Origin: Gavia stellata
Taxonomy: Eukaryota; Chordata; Aves; Gaviiformes; Gaviidae
Reading direction: 5' to 3'
Assembly (NCBI RefSeq): GCF_030936135.1
Contig: NC_082618.1
Span: 5,010,034-5,074,033, forward strand
DNA: 64,000 nt
The translations under genes and the position numbers were made by a program. Positions 12,181 through 26,500 of this stretch are shown piece after piece; the first letter of the stretch is position 1; every line of letters begins with the position of its first letter. Below the pieces are notes generated by a model. The model made no database searches. It had not been told where the DNA came from and saw only the letters and a program-made list of their open reading frames with translations.

Positions 12181-15100
12181 ATGCAGACTGGTTCTCCCCT
12201 CCCTAATAACTTATTGGTGCGGAAAGGTAAGGAAAACCCTGAACTGAACTAAGTGCCTCTCCTGGTAAAGCCCCAATTTCAGCAAAAGTTTATCTAAGCC
12301 AAAACCCGAAGCCAGCCACCCCAAAATTTTGCAAGCGTCAAATCCGGTTTAGTGACCTTAGTTCTAACTTGCCAAAGTTAGATGTATCACTGTTTGGAAA
12401 AGAGATTTGTTTTTTACTGTCTCTTTTTCTCTACTCCCTCTCAGTTTTTAATAGCATTTTGTGCCTTCAAAAGCTTCCATCAGTCCCTGATACCTCTGCC
12501 TTTCCTGGCATGGGGCAGCAGCTTATTATACACTAGTTTGTTACAGCCTTCGCTTCAAAGATCTGCAGTTCAAAGGGTCCTAGAAGTGTTGAACAGGTCA
12601 GCACTTTAATGCTGATCCACACATCTTTAGAGGGCAGTAACATAGCCACAGTTTTGTTCCTGGGGGAAACAGAGAATAACTGGTTTGTAGAGTTCCCTTT
12701 GGCCTTAAAGCTGGCCACAGAATTGGATGCTCCTGGTGGCAAAGATCAAGCGTCACGGAACCCTGTAGTGGATGAGCATGTAGGGCTGTGATGTAGTGAA
12801 TGAGTGAAAATGTGTTTTTATGAGTCACTGACTTGTTCTTAATGGGAGCTGCAGAGGGACAGAAGAAGGAAAAGGGACTAGGGGAGTGAAAGAGAAAAAA
12901 GTATCAGAAAGGATAAATTAATCTAAGCTAGTTCTTTCCATGCACATATTTTTTAAGATAAGTGATAGAGGGATGGCATACCTAAAGATTATCAAAACCG
13001 GATCAGAGAAAATACTACCCCAAATATACCTCCAGCAAAACCTGAAACAGATCCCCTTTTCAGACAGGGCAAGGTGGGGGAGGAGGAACAAAAACCCCAT
13101 AGATAAGGAATATTGGCGAAAATATTTTTCATTTGCACATAGACTTGAACTTCCTGTACAGAGGGTCAAAGTCTTCTGCAAAAGGCCCTTCTTGCCGCAT
13201 TTATGGCCCAAGAGGAAGCAAGAAAAAGCAGAAATAATCCTGTTCCGCTGAGATCCTAAAGACCGTTTTCCAAACAGACAGTTTGAAGAAGTAGCATTTG
13301 AGTCACTGGACATATCTTTAGGCTGAAGCCAAATATTGAAACCAAAAGCCAAATCTTCCTTTCTGATCTTAGCCAAAGTGGAAGAAGCCATTTTTGCACC
13401 GGGTGTATTCATTGTCTTTTAAATTGATATGAATCAGATATGGTATCAAGCCCTGAAAGAGCTTTGCTTTTACTAGCTTTACATGCATATATATACACAC
13501 ACAACAGCTTTAATCAAATGCAACACACATGAAGGCAGAATTTGCCCTGTGGTATCTAGTTGGGAGATTAATATTAGCAAATTGCTTTGAGGAACAGAAC
13601 CAGAGATGTTAAAAAGAAAAAAAAAATGGGGGTGGGGGGGTGGGTGTCTGCGAGTATGTTACCTGGCGAAGAGCTGTGTACTACAGCACATGAATTAAAT
13701 GCATAGCTGAAATATATCACAAACCAGCTGTATCAGAAGACTACAGCATCTCCTGGGTGCGATTTATTGCAAAGCATCATTTAACTACAGATGCCTACAG
13801 ACTGTAGATATTTACACCATAGACCTCTCTAGACAATTACAGAAAGACTGTTTTGATGGCTTAAGTAGTATGTGGGTCTTGTGGCAGAGAGGGATGAATT
13901 TCCCACCAAGGGAATGATTCAAGTGATAGAGTAAAAGAAGTTTGGGCTCTAACAGAACAGGCTCCATCCCAGCTGCTCAGCTTCAGCTTGGTTGTCAGAA
14001 AATCCAGTCCATAATTAGGACACCACTCATTTCTTATTTCTCTTGTTTCATCTCCTTGTTTCTGGTCCCTGGGGGAAGGGTGTTTTCATTCACTGCAGAG
14101 CTGGTACAGCAAGAGCCTGAACATCATCCTATAGCGAGTACCTGGTAGCCTCTCAGTCTGCAAAGGTGAGCACTTACATTTCTGAAGGGCTTTTTTTGCC
14201 ATTACCCATCCTGATCCATGTGCATGACCAGAGACCTGAAATTCTGTTTGCACAGCCATAGAGACTACTGCAGAAAACCCTATGTTTTTGTGAGAATACA
14301 GGGCAATTGAAAGCATAAGAAGTGCACAGGTGTCTACTATAAACAGAGATTTCATTTGGGAAGGAGAGGATGCTTTATTTCACCTAAACTATGGAAGTAT
14401 AGTTCTTCTGAGCCTCCGGTGAAACTGTAAAGCTGCCCTGTCTGTAAAGCCTTGTCCTTCTGCTGAGTCTGCCTTAGGCTCAGCCATCCTTGCACCTTCA
14501 GAAAAATACTCAGAAATATGTTTCCCTGCTTCTTTTTCCAGGGCCTGGGTGGCATGATCTCTTAATGCATCTGCCTGTTTACGTTAGCAAAATGGAAAGC
14601 AGCTTTGTTTATGGAAAAGATCTATTTTTGTTTTACTTTTTTTCTCTCAGCTAAACTGACTTTTATCCAGGATTGTGTTTTGCTTTGGGAAAAGAAATGT
14701 TCTTCAATTCTTAGCCCTAGCTTGAAAGTCAGGTCAAGACGAAAGGGGGAAATCCTGATCATATTATTTAATTTTGTAGGATTACACTGCAGCTTGGAAG
14801 TCTAAGAGAGAGGAAGAGTTAATATCCCTCTCTTCTCTGTAACATCTTGCTCTGTGTCCCTGTGCAATGACATTTGCTATTCTCCCACATATATTTAGAC
14901 AAGCCAGATCAGAAACAAAATCAGTATTTCCACCTTATGGGTAGGGGGACAGTGTGTGGCATCCAGGGGAGAAAGAAATTTCAGAAGTCATCATGCTCCC
15001 CCAGGGATAAATCATGTCATTGTGTGTCTTTCAACTTCTTCAGACTTTGATCTTGGAAGAGATCCAACAGGGTCAGGACGTGGATGGTAGATTTTGAAAG

Positions 15101-15334
15101 AAAACCCGGACAGGGCATTGTGACGTGGAGATGGTGTGGTGAGGTGTGGAGCGCAGCATGCAATGTTCTCCTTCTGCAGATATCATGGAGTATCTGAAAA
15201 GTATATATGTACTTGTATGCGGCTTTACTGCCAAAAGGTGAAGGGTCCTGCTCCTGACTCGGAAGTCAAACTAAGGTCTGGCCAGTCCTCATTGTGAAAG
15301 GCTGCTGGACAGTTTTTGGCAAAAGCTCATACTT
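12181..15334. other. Intergenic stretch with no recognised gene
   Basis: The longest open frame is 12918-13412 on the minus strand (164 codons), overlapping a 103-codon frame on the plus strand. Neither has a recognisable domain. A purine run AAAAAAAAAA-TGGGGGTGGGGGGG lies near 13618-13642. Confidence 0.6.
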
Positions 15335-15470
15335 AAAGCCTGGGTTCTAATTTTAGCTGTAGTGCTGCCTCACAATATAGATTTTGTCAATTCTCCGCAT
15401 CCTCCTCAAAGAGATGGAGATCATACTTTCCTGTTTTGAGGAACTGCACTGACCTTTTTGAATGTGTGGT
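15335..15470 (+). mobile_element. Possible MIR-like SINE relic
   Basis: The segment begins AAGCCTGGGTTCTAATTTTA and continues GCTGTAGTGCTGCCTCACAA, resembling the MIR head (GCCTGGGTTCAAATCCCAGCTCTGCCACTTAC). It then runs to AAAGAGATGGAGATCATACT, where the MIR core has AAAATGGGGATAATAATACT. The copy is degenerate. Confidence 0.45.
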
Positions 15471-18400
15471 ATGGAGTTGGGGGTTGTATAGATGATGGCC
15501 ATCACTTTATGACATTTAACAATTCATGGTGAAACCCATATATAGCCCTATAATATGTCCTTAAAGCTCTGTGACGTAGGGAATATATCATCCCTATTTC
15601 AATTATGAAGATTTAAATGTGTGCGTGTTATGGAAAGCAGTGGTAGTATTGTCTACTATGAAGGTTGTCTGACTTACCACAGTAATATATTTGTATACGT
15701 ATGTGAGTTCGTATAATGTACATATACATAACTGCATTAACAAGCACTGTGTTGATGCAATGTTATTTTGATTCCAAAGCAAAGTGCTCTAAAATGAAGA
15801 AAATTATAGACTTTAGGTGGGCCATGCAACTTCAGTTCAGCCCCACTGTGCATATGGCTTTATGACACAGTTATTTAGCATATAATCACACACAGTTTTC
15901 ATTCCACATTTTTCCTCTTTCCATTTTCAAAGCCGTATGCAAATCACAGTGCTGGTTGCGCCCTTCAGACTAATACCCATAGGAATTTTTAAATACAAAC
16001 TGTTTAAGTGACCTAAATGTAAGAGTTTGCTGCTACTGTCCAGTAATAACACGATATGATAGCCAGGGTATGCACTATTAAGAAGGATAATGAACAATGA
16101 TAATAATCCTCAACAAGTCATAAGAAATAATAAAGTAGGTAATGAGGTGCCAGTTTCCACAGTTAGCTGTGAAATGTTTCTCATGTTGTCTTGAGAAAAA
16201 CCATATAAAGGGATGAAAATCACTGTTTCTGTTGATTTACTCTGACTTTTGACGTTTCTTCCTAATGTCAAATTTGTGAACTGGAACGACGGAGCTTAAC
16301 CATGTTCTGATAAGTTTGGTGCAGAGAAATCTTTTGAAAAATGCAAAATCGATTGAAGAACAAGGAACAATAAGATATCAGCTGGTTTCTAGCTGATTTC
16401 CTATCTGACACTGTAAAAACATCCAAGACTGTTTGTTTCATTTGAAATAGAATAGTGAACCATGCCATTCTGGAACCCCTCCTAGCACATATGCACATAC
16501 ACAGACCCCAGCAACAAGCTCCCTACCCACAGCCATCTGTCATGTGTGCCAATTGGAGCAAACCACTAATATTACTCAACAAGGAGCTCATTATGGTTTC
16601 CTCTTCATCTACGGGGCTTTTGTAAAAGATCACAGTCTTTGGAAGCATGCAGCAGGGAGGACAGGCATTCTGGACTGGGGTGCAGTCTTTTCCTTTGCTA
16701 CATGTCCACATCAAAGTCTATGCATTTCAGTAACAACTATTATTGTTGTCACTCAGGATAGTATCTCTTCTTCCTAGAACATAGGCCAGCTGTGGGATCA
16801 ACCTAAAAATGACTGGTAGCCTGTCCATGCTGACCTTCTCTGGACTGTCTTAAGAGTTTGTTTCGTTTTCTCTAGCTGTAAGTCTGTTTCAAATCATCCA
16901 TTTAATCTAAATTTTTCCCAGTTTCCCATCACCACAAGGGAAGTACTCGCTGGAGCAGATTTTCAAGAGATACCACAGCTCGGTTTCACCATTACACACT
17001 TCATTCCCTGTGATTTCACTGCTGGTCAGCCCGTATTGAATATTTCAGTGGACTTTGCTGCCCTTGAAACTCCATAAACTCTTTGGGCCATCGATGATTT
17101 TGTTACATCGGAGTATTCAGTGTCCAGCACAGCAAGGCCCTGATCACAACTACTGCAGTATATTAAAAAAAAAAGGCAAAACTGCAGAAAAAAACTCTGG
17201 CACACAAACAAAACCTTTCTCTTAACTTCTACCTGAAGCAGACGCTGGTGGTATATTTAACGTGTGGGGCTTCACTGATTTACACCCTTGTAAAAATCAG
17301 TATTCAAAGCTCCTTTTCATGTGCAGCTTCCATCTAAGTAAAGGGGATACTGCATATCAAAGGCAGCTGCACCAGCCAGTTTAGATTTATTAGTAAATCC
17401 ATTGAAAAAACATTTCCAGTGAAATAAATCTCAGCCTGCTGACTTCCTTCTATTCTTTACTTATCCTCTTATTGATTTTTGTCTCCGAGATTTAAACCTC
17501 TCAATTTGTTTTATGAGACACTTGTCGAACAGATGACAAGAAAAAAGACAGTGCTGGATATTTTCCTTAGCAGTTTTAAGTAGAAATAAAGAGCATTTCT
17601 TTGAAATTAGTCTTGCTCTTGTGACACAGTAGGAAGAATATATCTGACAAGCCCTTTAGAAGGCTTTAGTTCGTGCATAGAGAAAGCTCACTGACTGCCA
17701 CCAACACAGCTTTGTGGCAGCAGAGCCCCAGAAGCTCATTGACAAGTTTGACATGTAAACAAGCTGTTGCTAAAAATATTTAACCTAGGGGACCCTGGCT
17801 AGTTGAAGGGGCTAGTAATGGAATACAGATCCTTTCACCTCTAGGCATCTGTTCAAAGCTAGACCATTGACTGAAAGTCATTATCGTCTGATGGCTGTTC
17901 AGAGGAATGAGTAGGTGGGCTCTGCTCTGTGTCTTGTGAGCAAATTGTTGCATTACTACACCACACTGGGAATCTCAACAGAAAACTGGGGCCTGGCACC
18001 TTCTGGTGGCTGGGGCAGCTCCTCCCAGGAGGAGGGTGTCCTCAGCTTACTCCCCTCCAGCTCCCTTCCAAGGACATGTCACCTGCCAGAGACACTTGTG
18101 TCCTTGCAACAGCTCCCCTCCCAAGTTGCTACTGCTGCTGTTCTGGAGGTGAGAGAAGATGGAGGAGCACATCCATTCCCATCCCGCTCCTGCCTCCCAA
18201 CCTGAACCGGTCCCAGCCGATGAATGCCAGCAAGGCGCTGCTCTGAAAGCGAAATGCCAGCTGCAGTCATGCCTAAAGGTTCTCTAATTGTTTCTAAAGC
18301 TTCTCTTATTGTGGTTTTCCAGGAAAAGAGGCCACACAGGCTAAAATGTTGTCTCGACCTTGGAGGCCCACCTCCTGGAGCAGGAGTGAGTGACGGTGAC

Positions 18401-19854
18401 AGAGCAGCACAAGGGTCACTCACCGAATGTGAGGCGCTGGCGTTCACCGTTGGCCTGTGCAGTGCCAGGCACAGCGCGACCTTGTCCAGGCTCAGCTCTT
18501 GGGGCAATCCCACAGTATGGTCTCACGCAGCAACAACAGCCATGTCACACACATCACAGGGCTTAACCATGGCACCCTGTTCCCTGCGACCCGCGCCATT
18601 TCCCCAGGGCTGAGCTGAGGTAAGGGAACGCTGAGTGCGAATAAGGAGGGGAGGCGCACCCCTTCCCTTCAGTACCCCTGTGGGGACGGACCCAACCCAC
18701 CCAACCCCAGACAGGCCGAAAACAGGTCAGAGAAGTCCTGCCAGACCAAGTGCCTGTTTCTCTCCTTGGCTCCGCAGGCTGCCTGCAGTGGGCTGGGAAA
18801 CCAGGGGTGGGGGATTTCTATTCCTGTACATTTTAAATTGCGGTTACTTCACTTACCCTCCTTTGCACTGGAATGTGTGCTCCAAGATGGCTCTGTCAGC
18901 TTTCTGGCAGTCCATTGCCACAGGAAACTGCTTTCACTCCACTTTGTTACTCAGCTTGAGGCTTGGCGGTAGCTTTACACCTAAAATCATGCCCTGAAGA
19001 GACCCAAAGGGAGGTGCTGCCACCACCACCATAGACCCTGGGCTTCCTCATTTCAGTTATGCTTGCTAACCCTGCTTTGTTTCCCTGCCGTGGCAGAGCT
19101 GCCCCTCACGCCGCCCATAGCCGGCACCCTGCCACAGGGACAGGCCGCGCAGCGCGGGGGCTGCCCGACCCCTCGCCTCAGGCCCAAACATGGCGGGCAG
19201 GCCCAGTCAGGGGCTCTGCCCTCGCCCCCTCACCGCCTCCCCACAGCCCTGTGCAACAGGGAGAGGAGCTGAATTGCACCGTATGTCACATACTCCATAT
19301 TAAAATATATTTTTTATATATATATATATGACGTAGGTGGGAGAGATTGCTCCCAGGCACTGGGATTTGTATGGGACAAGGGCTGTGGGGTATGGAGGCC
19401 CTGTCATCCTGACAGCAGGGAAGGCTGTGAGAAACCAGGCTTGGAGGAAAGAGGTGGGAGACACTTGGCCGGTCCCTGCTTGCTAGAGAAAAGTCTCTTT
19501 CCCAGACTGTTTCTGCCCCAATTGCTTCAGGTTGGCAGAGGATAGCGGGTGCCCTGTGAGAGGACTGAACACCACGCAGCCTGCTGCGAGCCACGCCTGA
19601 GGGGAATTTTTTTTGTGTCCTATAGCATACTGTGTCGTTACAGGTCTTTCTGCCCCCAAAAGCAAGAGGATTTAAATCCATTACTTCTTTTAAAAAATTA
19701 TAAACCTGGCACCTCTCCTAGTTACTCGTTTCGTTGTGAGGCTTTTCAGTTCCCATTTAAAAAGAGACATCTCATCCCGGGAGCTCCAGGGCAAACTCCA
19801 TCTCCACATGCACGGGAACATGATGTTGCTAGGCAAGGTTGGTGTTAATTTAAC
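15471..19854. other. Intergenic stretch; moderately GC-rich from 17.9 to 19.3 kb
   Basis: No recognisable protein. From about 17,950 to 19,280 the base composition is richer in G+C than the flanks, and open frames of 90-144 codons occur on both strands, as expected for such composition. A short TA-rich run (about 19303-19329) follows. CpG density is modest and no promoter can be assigned. Confidence 0.55.
19303..19329. repeat. AT-rich (TA)n microsatellite
   Basis: A run of alternating T and A, including TATATATATATATATATG at its right end, after an AAAATATATTTTTTATATAT segment. Confidence 0.8.
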
Positions 19855-20200
19855 TTTGGGAATAGCAGGAACAATAGGACTGGAAGGGGCCTTCTGGTTC
19901 ATCAAACTAGTCCTCTGTTGTTAGAGGCAACTACGTTACATAATCCCTTTTGCAAACGAAGCTAGCTCTATCTTAAAGCCAGCTAGGTTATTTTTGTCCC
20001 TCTCTGTCAATGGGAAGGCCCTTGGAGAACCTCGCTGCTGTAAGGATGTCTCCATCTGAGGAGCATCTTGCTCACCAGGGAGCATTGCTCTTACTAATCC
20101 CGAACTGCACAGCCTGAGATCTCATCCTGTTACATTTCACCTTATTCCTAATGCTCTAACGCCCAGGATCGTACAAGTCTTCCCCTGGAATACTCCGGCC
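19855..20200 (-). mobile_element. Probable 3' region of an old CR1-type LINE
   Basis: On the plus strand one reads AGGACTGGAAGGGGCCTTCT, GGTTCATCAAACTAGTCCTC, then CTTAAAGCCAGCTAGGTTAT and GAAGGCCCTTGGAGAACCTC. These resemble the reverse complement of CR1-like 3' regions (GGACTGGAAGGGACCTCCTG, GTCATCAAGTCCAGTCC). The copy is heavily diverged; the right-hand end is a guess and similarity may continue further. Subfamily not assigned. Confidence 0.5.
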
Positions 20201-21424
20201 GTTCACATTTACAGCGCTGCCCTTAATTTGTGTCACCAGCACAGTCCTACAGCAAGATCATTGATCTTGTTTGATATTTTTAGCAATCTTAAAGTTTCGC
20301 CTTGAGAAATTGTGCCAGTTACATGCCTTCAGCACAGCTATCATCTCCCTTTTTGAAGGGAATGCATTGGGAAGGGCTATCCAACCTGGGTAAATCTATC
20401 CATTCCCATGCAGGGTTTTTAAATTCAAGGATGTATACGCAACTCATGTTCTTCTATCATATATTTTAAGGATGATATGTCCCACATTGGCTGAGAGCTT
20501 TTTGAACTCCAACTCTCTGGAGAAAACCTGGATGCCATACCTTACTATGGCTCTTATTAGGGTCTCAGCATAGGTTCCCTATATTTATAACCTCCATTGT
20601 CTTTTGCTCTAACTCCATGGAGATTTTTGGACACAATTAGTGTTAATCCTTTCTACAAGCTTTGTTTCCATCTGACCTCTTGGCAGGGCAGGACAGAAGA
20701 GGAAGAATGCAAGACCTTAACTAGTCATTGCAGAAAAATCCAGAGGATCTCCAGTTTTCTTGTATCCTGACTATCGCATTGATTGTGTGAACATTCAGAG
20801 CAGGAGGAGGGGTCCTGTTACAAAGAGACCTGTTTCCCACCCTCTTTTTTTGGCACTTCTTAGAAGGCCTCTTTGGAAGGGACTAATGGCCCTCTGGGAC
20901 AAGCCCCCTTCTGCCAATAACCATAGGTCAAAAGTTAAACCGAACAGCGAAGAATGAAAACCGGATAAAATACACTATAAATCTTGACATTCTAATTGAG
21001 AACTGTCCAATGCAAACTGCAGTAGTGTGTCTGTTTTAACTCAATGCTTTACAAGAGGCCAGATCCCGCTTTCCTTAATGGCTTGAAGTAGCCTACTGAT
21101 TTTTACTGGGACTTCTCTCTTGATTAAGACAAGCAAGATTTGGGCCTATGCAATCTCCTTGAAAAGACTTAAAGCTTGATAGTTAATGTAATATCTCTTC
21201 TGCAGTTATAGGAGCAAAATGATGGTTTTCATTTCACACTAAAGGCATGTTCATCTCGTCTTTCAGGCAGAACTGACACGGCTGTGTATGTGTGTGTCTG
21301 GGGGCAGAGATTTTGCAGGACAAAAAGATCTGTGGACAAATATAGCTCATACAGAGAATTTCTTACTGCAGAAAAATTTGCCTGAACATAACATGTCATC
21401 TAAGATGTTTTATAGATATTTTTG
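20201..21424. other. Intergenic stretch, possibly more old LINE sequence
   Basis: No recognisable gene. The first few hundred bases may still belong to the old LINE on the left. At 21060-21160 a segment with CCAGATCCCGC, TTACTGGGACTTCTCTCTTG and TTTGGGCC resembles old amniote repeats. Confidence 0.5.
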
Positions 21425-21595
21425 CAGTCTGAGGTAAATGGGGGAGGATTACACCTATTTTACAGACTGGTGAAATCAGTGCATAAAGAATTTAAATGAC
21501 TCACCCAAGACTACACAATAACTCAGTAGCAGACCCTAGCAGGCATTGCAGGAGTCTGGAGTCCCAGTGCTTGGAACACTAGCCCAAATTGTCTC
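21425..21595 (-). mobile_element. MIR-like SINE relic
   Basis: The plus strand shows ACACCTATTTTACAGACTGG, TGACTCACCCAAGACTACAC, then a region like AGCAGACCCTAGCAGGCATT and GGAGTCCCAGTGCTTGGAAC followed by ACTAGCCC. This is the reverse complement of a MIR, core to head, in the expected order. Confidence 0.75.
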
Positions 21596-23409
21596 CTTGG
21601 TCCTGTCAGCTCTGTCAGATGTACATCGCCTTCAGTCGCTTAGAATACATACAAAGTCAAAAATAGAAGAACAGAGCTTGTTTATTCCTCTGCTTATATA
21701 TTAAACATTACTTTGCTTTCAGTTAATAGTTTTGTTGTTTACATTTTCATAGGAATTCTAATTATCGAAGCAACTCATTCCACACTTTTGCTATTCCTTT
21801 TCACAAAGGAACATATAGTACTGGAACAAAGCTACCACTACTACAAGCAGACCACTGTGGTTCCCATCCTGGCAGCTCAAGAGAACAATCTTGTAACATT
21901 AGAATAAAGCATCTTTTTATTAATGTTACACCTTGGAGCTCTTCTCTGAATAGAAAACTTTCCCAAAAAATTATTTGAAATTATATCCCTGTACCCTGAG
22001 CTAATTTTTTTCAGCCTGGTTAACATCATTAAATGGATCATGAATATGTCCTTTGAAAATGATGCCAGTTCTGTGTAGCTTATACAGTCTGTATGTGTTG
22101 GTGCAAAGAAAATTGCTCCTACTGTATAGAACATGTGTGCCAGAGAAGGGAGAGAGGGTTAAGGAAGGGAAAACATACACTGGAATGTAGTGGCTTAACA
22201 AATCTATCCCTAATCTTGAAAGCTCCATAGTGCATGAGTAATGAAACTAAAGATGAATTATTACATCTTGCACTCATAATTTACAGGTATGTGTGTATTA
22301 TCTTACAGCATAAATATTCCATTTATGCTTTGTGATGATGTTTTTCTCCATATAGGAAAATAAAAGTAGTATTAGTCACATGTCCATAGCTTTGTCAGTG
22401 GTTGCAAAATGTTTTTCTTTCCAAGAGGAAAGCATACTGAATAATGCAACACTTACATTTAGACTGGTTTTTCATATATTGACACTTTCAAAATCTAGAA
22501 ACAGTTCTTTTAATTTTAAGGGCTACAATGTCTGCTCCCTTTATTCCTGCCCTTTATCATCTTACACACCATGTTCTTACAGACAAGGGGGGAAAAAAAA
22601 CATTCCAGTGTCTAATAAATCTGAAATCCATCAGGGGCTGCAAAGCGTTCATTCTCCTTCCTTGGTTCAGATCGTGTTACATTCAGCAGCACAACAAATG
22701 CACTTTGTGCACAAGCGCCAATGGATTAAGCACTTTCGTTCATTTTTCAAGGGTGGGAACTGATTCAATTTATTTAGAGTTTTGAAAATTTTTAACAAAG
22801 AAAAGAACTGCACAATTTATTTTCAAGCAAAGAGGGGGGGAAATTGTATTACAATAGCTGTTTCTGAGCAGAATTTTAATATTGTTGAAGGACTTTAAAA
22901 ATATTTTATGATATAACCTTCCAGAGCACACAGTGCTCTACCTTTGGTTTTCTGAGCTAATTTATGAGAACCTCTCTGTGTGCAGGTCTCAGTAGTCCTT
23001 TTTTTGTTCTTAGACCTTTTGCTGCCTGTTATAGTGAAGTTGCACATGCTGTGCTTTCTCAAATGGGAATTTTACTTTTGTTCTTTCCTGTTGCATTTCC
23101 CTAAAATAAAATATTTTGGGGAAAAAAATAAGCATTTTATTACTATTTGTGTAAGGAAATGTAATGTGGGGCCAAGTTTTTGGGCACACCAGGACTGATT
23201 TTCTAATATATAATCTCACAAGTATGAGAGATTTTATTTCAATGAGATCAGTTCACAGCTACATGCCTAAAAGAGGAGTAGATTAATAGGTGTTGGGCAT
23301 TTTAATAGTTTCTTTCTGACCCTTGTAGGCAGATTTTTTTAGAAAAGCTGAGCCCTAGCAAGGTGAGTTCTTCTAGAACTCAGAAGCCAGTTATGCATGC
23401 TGAACTCTT
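21596..23409. other. Intergenic stretch with no recognised gene
   Basis: AT-rich DNA. The longest open frame (22380-22763, 127 codons, plus strand) shows no domain that I recognise. Confidence 0.6.
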
Positions 23410-23580
23410 CTAAAAATTATAGCACTTCTTTCAGATACCTGCATCTCAGTTTCTGATCCTGTGAAATGGAACCATTAATAACAAGCTAAATCATTATTAA
23501 TGAAATGATCAGTGAATATCTATGAAACACTTTTAGCTTCATGGATGCCAAGTAGCATTAAAACAAATAAATAATTTATA
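23410..23580 (+). mobile_element. Possible MIR-like SINE relic
   Basis: The order GCATCTCAGTTTCTGATCCT, GTGAAATGGAACCATTAATA, ATGAAATGATCAGTGAATAT, GAAACACTTTTAGCTTCATG fits the MIR core and tail (CCTCAGTTTCCTCATCTGTAAAATGGGAATAATAAT, then AAAGCACTTTGAG). The tRNA-derived head is not visible. Confidence 0.5.
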
Positions 23581-26500
23581 GAACTCGTCTGTGAAGTTTA
23601 AAAATGTGCATGGAGATAATCTTTCAAAAAATGTTCCACATAAAAAGTAAGTTGCATTTATCAAACCCAGAGCAATTTGCAAAGTGAATGCTAACCAATG
23701 TGTTCAGTTTCAAGGAAGAAGCAGTAGTTAGCTAATCTAACTCGGGCATTTTCACACGGCACAAGTTTTCAAGTCCACAGGCATAAACACTGAAGAGTGG
23801 TAGCAAAGGAAAAGCAACAGGACAGGTGTTCAATGGGCACATGCTGATCTGAATGATCTCCTGAATTTGTGTGTACAGAATTTAGGGGGGGGGGGGGTGT
23901 TACATTCACGCATAAGCATTTTCATACGTACCAAAACTAAGCACTTACATATACACAAAATGGCAGATTTTAAAACATCTGCATTGCGTGGCATGCAGAT
24001 ACATGGGGCACAGCTGTAATCAGGATCAGGTCTCAGCAAGGATTCCCTGTTATATTAACTTTTAGTCTTGTCCTCAGCTTAAACAGAAGAGAAGGCAGAG
24101 CAAACACTCCATCCCATCCCATCATTGGCTTCTGTCCTGGATTAAACAAGACCAGAATTCAGACCCCTCATAGTAGGTAAGAAAAATAAATGCTGTCTTC
24201 CATGATACTTCTGCCAATCCACCACTTTCTTCTTTTCACTGTCATGTAAATGGTATTGTCAGACCTGGAATGATGCAAAGAGTTTTCTTTTTTCCCTTTG
24301 TCATTAAGTCTGATATTTTGAGGTGCAGTGGACACCTGTGCACTGTAGAAGCGTGCTTTTGCTCCACTCAGTTTTCAGCAGGAGTAGCTTATTAAATGTG
24401 AAAAACTCTAAATGGTTGCTAGTGTTTCAAAGCAGAAATTGTTCTTTGAAAAAACAACGTTCCCAATGCTGGCATAAAATACTTGCCTGAAGAAAAAATG
24501 TTACATCCTTAGGAAATCATAGATAGTAACAGTAAGGTAGCAGAGGGAGAAAAGCACTACGCAGAGATACCTTGAGGAAAAATGTCTGGTGGTCACTAAT
24601 TTCTTTGGGTGACCTTCAGTGTTGTGCCAGCAATACCACTGCTTTATTTTTAAGGAGTCATCCATTTAACCTAAAGAAGGTGATTGTATTTTAAAGCAGA
24701 AGCATCTGTTTAGAGCTGCAGTCCCCAGTAAGTATTTCTTAAGAAACGGTTGAAACTGTCAGTATTTTAGGAAAGCTAGAGGTATTGCAGCCATTTCCTA
24801 TCAGATGATGTCTCTCTAAGTATTCAGGGTAAAAGGACTTTTTTGAGCAGATTAGGTTAAATACTAAACCTGACTCGTTAATGCTGATGGAAACACAGAA
24901 CTAAGTATTCTGTGCAAAATTATGTTCTGAAGGTAAACTTCCTTTGAAGTAAGAGTATACCAGTTTAGAACTGTTAAATTCGATACTGTTGTAACATAAC
25001 ACATTTCAAAATGGAGTATCATTTTGAAATAAGAAGCAGAAATGTTCCAGTCCTGTAAGAGCAAATTCATAAATTTTGACATTATTGGCAGTCTTTGTTT
25101 CTACTTTTTAAATTAATTTCCATCAGAAAACTTTGTGTGGAAAATAAACGTGGCAAACTTAACCTCAAGGATCTTGAGGTGAGTAATTATTCAGTAATTT
25201 TTTTAGCTTCACTTTTCTGATTAGATAGTGAACAAAGTAACCATCATTTATCTAGGGCCTACTGTATTTTTGTTTTGCAGTACAAAACTGCAACAGAAGG
25301 CCTTGTTGCCTTAGCAGTACTGGCATCCCTGATGATTCTTGTACACTAACAGGGTAATAATAAACAGAAATGCCTTTTGAATTGCAAGATCCATTGGAAT
25401 CACAGGGGGAAGGTCAGTGTTTGCCAAATTGAGGAAGACAAAACTGGCATGAAAGGAATTTTATGTTCAAGCTTCTCAGAGGGGATTAGAAGTGCTTTCT
25501 TAATAGTGACTGAAAGGAAGCTGGAATGGTGTCATTGAACGCACAGACATTGCCCTGCTTATGCACATATACACACACAGTCACCACAGACAGCAGCATA
25601 AGGAGCAAATGCATAAAGTTGCTGCAATGTTTGAGGGGTTTTTAAAATACATTTTTTTCATCCTTCATCTCCACATGCTAAATATATAATAAGATACCTT
25701 GTTTTCTTGCCCTGTAGACCCACATGACCAAAATGAGGGACATTAGTAAGTGTTAGAAAAAGTATTCAAGTGTGAAATGAATTTCTCAAACATTAATAAG
25801 TATTTCTAGAACCTCAGTTTCATAATTTGACAGTTCCACAGTTAATAAATCACAGCAAAAGGAAAGTGTGATAACAGCAGAGCAAAAGGAAGCCTGGATC
25901 TATGAAGTGCAACTGAGGGATAAGTGAAAGAAGCATGCTGATGACCCAGAGTTTACTTTTGGGTTTTCTGAGCTTTCACTCAATTAAATTCATTCCTCTC
26001 CTCTAAAGACCTATTATGTGCCTTTACCTACGTTCCTAACTGATTTTTCTTGTAATTCAGCTCCTTTGCCAAGTTATTTCCATGATTTAAGGAGCAGAGA
26101 TTAAAAAAAAAAGAAGAAGAAGAAATAATGCTGAGATGAAAGGAGCATCCACGCTATATTCGAAAGGATTTTCTAAAGAGGTGGGTTGATTTTAATTAAC
26201 TTCCTGAATGAAACAATTCAGGTCTGGAGCTGGCAATCTCCAATAATCACTCTTTGGCCTCTGGATGAAAAAGGGAGTCAATTACACAAAACAATGCAAC
26301 AAAAAGGCAGTCAATGGAAGGAAGTAGTTATGTGTATTATGGCAGTATACACATTAAGAGAGGCCCAGCATCTAGAGGCCCAAAATGAGATTAGTCCCCA
26401 CTGCGGTAGCCACTAAATACACATTGGAAGAGACAGCCCCCCTACTCCAAAGCTTATCTTCTCTGCAAGACTAGTTCCTGTTTATATATTTTGAGCATTT

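Noticed and set aside
12918..13412. 164-codon minus-strand frame as a gene
   Set aside because: No domain or homologue recognised, no promoter or splice context, and AT-rich codon use like its flanks.
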